Shown in pieces: positions 5,134-5,169 of a stretch of DNA of 5,169 nucleotides; position 1 is the stretch's first letter, and each line of letters starts with the position of its first letter. Source of the DNA: an uncultured Campylobacteraceae bacterium (GTDB lineage: Bacteria; Campylobacterota; Campylobacteria; Campylobacterales; Arcobacteraceae); assembly GCA_913057765.1 (NCBI GenBank), contig CAJXPH010000205.1, positions 1 to 5,169 on the forward strand. Reading direction: 5' to 3'. The notes beneath the pieces were generated by a model. The model saw only the letters and a list, made by a program, of their open reading frames with translations. It was not told the origin of the DNA and searched no databases. A program made the position numbers and the translations under genes.

Positions 5134-5169
5134 CTGTCTCTTATACACATCTGACGCTGCCGACGAAGA
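5134..5169 (-). other. Untrimmed Illumina/Nextera i5-side adapter (not genomic)
   Basis: Bases 5134-5166 are the reverse complement of the 33-base Nextera Read-1 transposon adapter: the mosaic end CTGTCTCTTATACACAT (5134-5150), then CTGACGCTGCCGACGA. The last three bases (AGA) are in the place of the start of the i5 index. With the opposite-type adapter at the other end, the contig has the polarity of one complete tagmented fragment. It supplies a false ATG for the minus-strand gene. Confidence 0.98.

Overview
The insert is AT-rich chromosomal DNA from a bacterium, most likely a Campylobacterota member of the Arcobacter type. This rests on the strong A/T bias in codons and spacers, a Fur that resembles Campylobacter Fur, a long-chain flavodoxin, and FeoB features such as a VGNFxGVTVEK switch region. 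The genus is inferred from remembered family sequences, not from a search.

The two ends are not genomic. Bases 1-47 are the tail of an Illumina P7 oligo, an 8-base index and a Nextera Read-2 transposon adapter. Bases 5134-5169 are the reverse complement of the Nextera Read-1 adapter plus three index bases. The genomic insert is therefore about 48..5133. Both terminal genes are cut by adapter, and any protein called across these junctions carries artefact residues.

Layout. Minus strand: a truncated inner-membrane protein (48..308, TTG start) overlaps the end of a periplasmic di-haem cytochrome c peroxidase (301..1212, GTG start). A short divergent promoter region (1213..1321) separates the peroxidase from a plus-strand long-chain flavodoxin (1322..1822). 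The flavodoxin converges on fur (1819..2265, minus); their stop codons share one CTAG. A 175-bp divergent spacer carries a near-consensus Fur box at 2397..2415. It leads into feoA (2441..2677) and feoB (2665..4788), which overlap by 13 nt. A hairpin at 4778..4811 holds the stop codons of both feoB and a converging small exported protein of unknown function (4809..5132, 5' end missing).

Together the genes form an iron and oxidative-stress neighbourhood: ferrous iron uptake (FeoAB), its repressor (Fur), a flavin electron carrier that can replace ferredoxin when iron is scarce, and a peroxide-removing haem enzyme. The Fur box upstream of feoAB gives direct sequence support for iron-repressed uptake. 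All of this is known biology, and I see no convincing undescribed system. The most useful observations are the adapter-derived ends, the truncated membrane-protein gene and the compact convergent stop arrangements.
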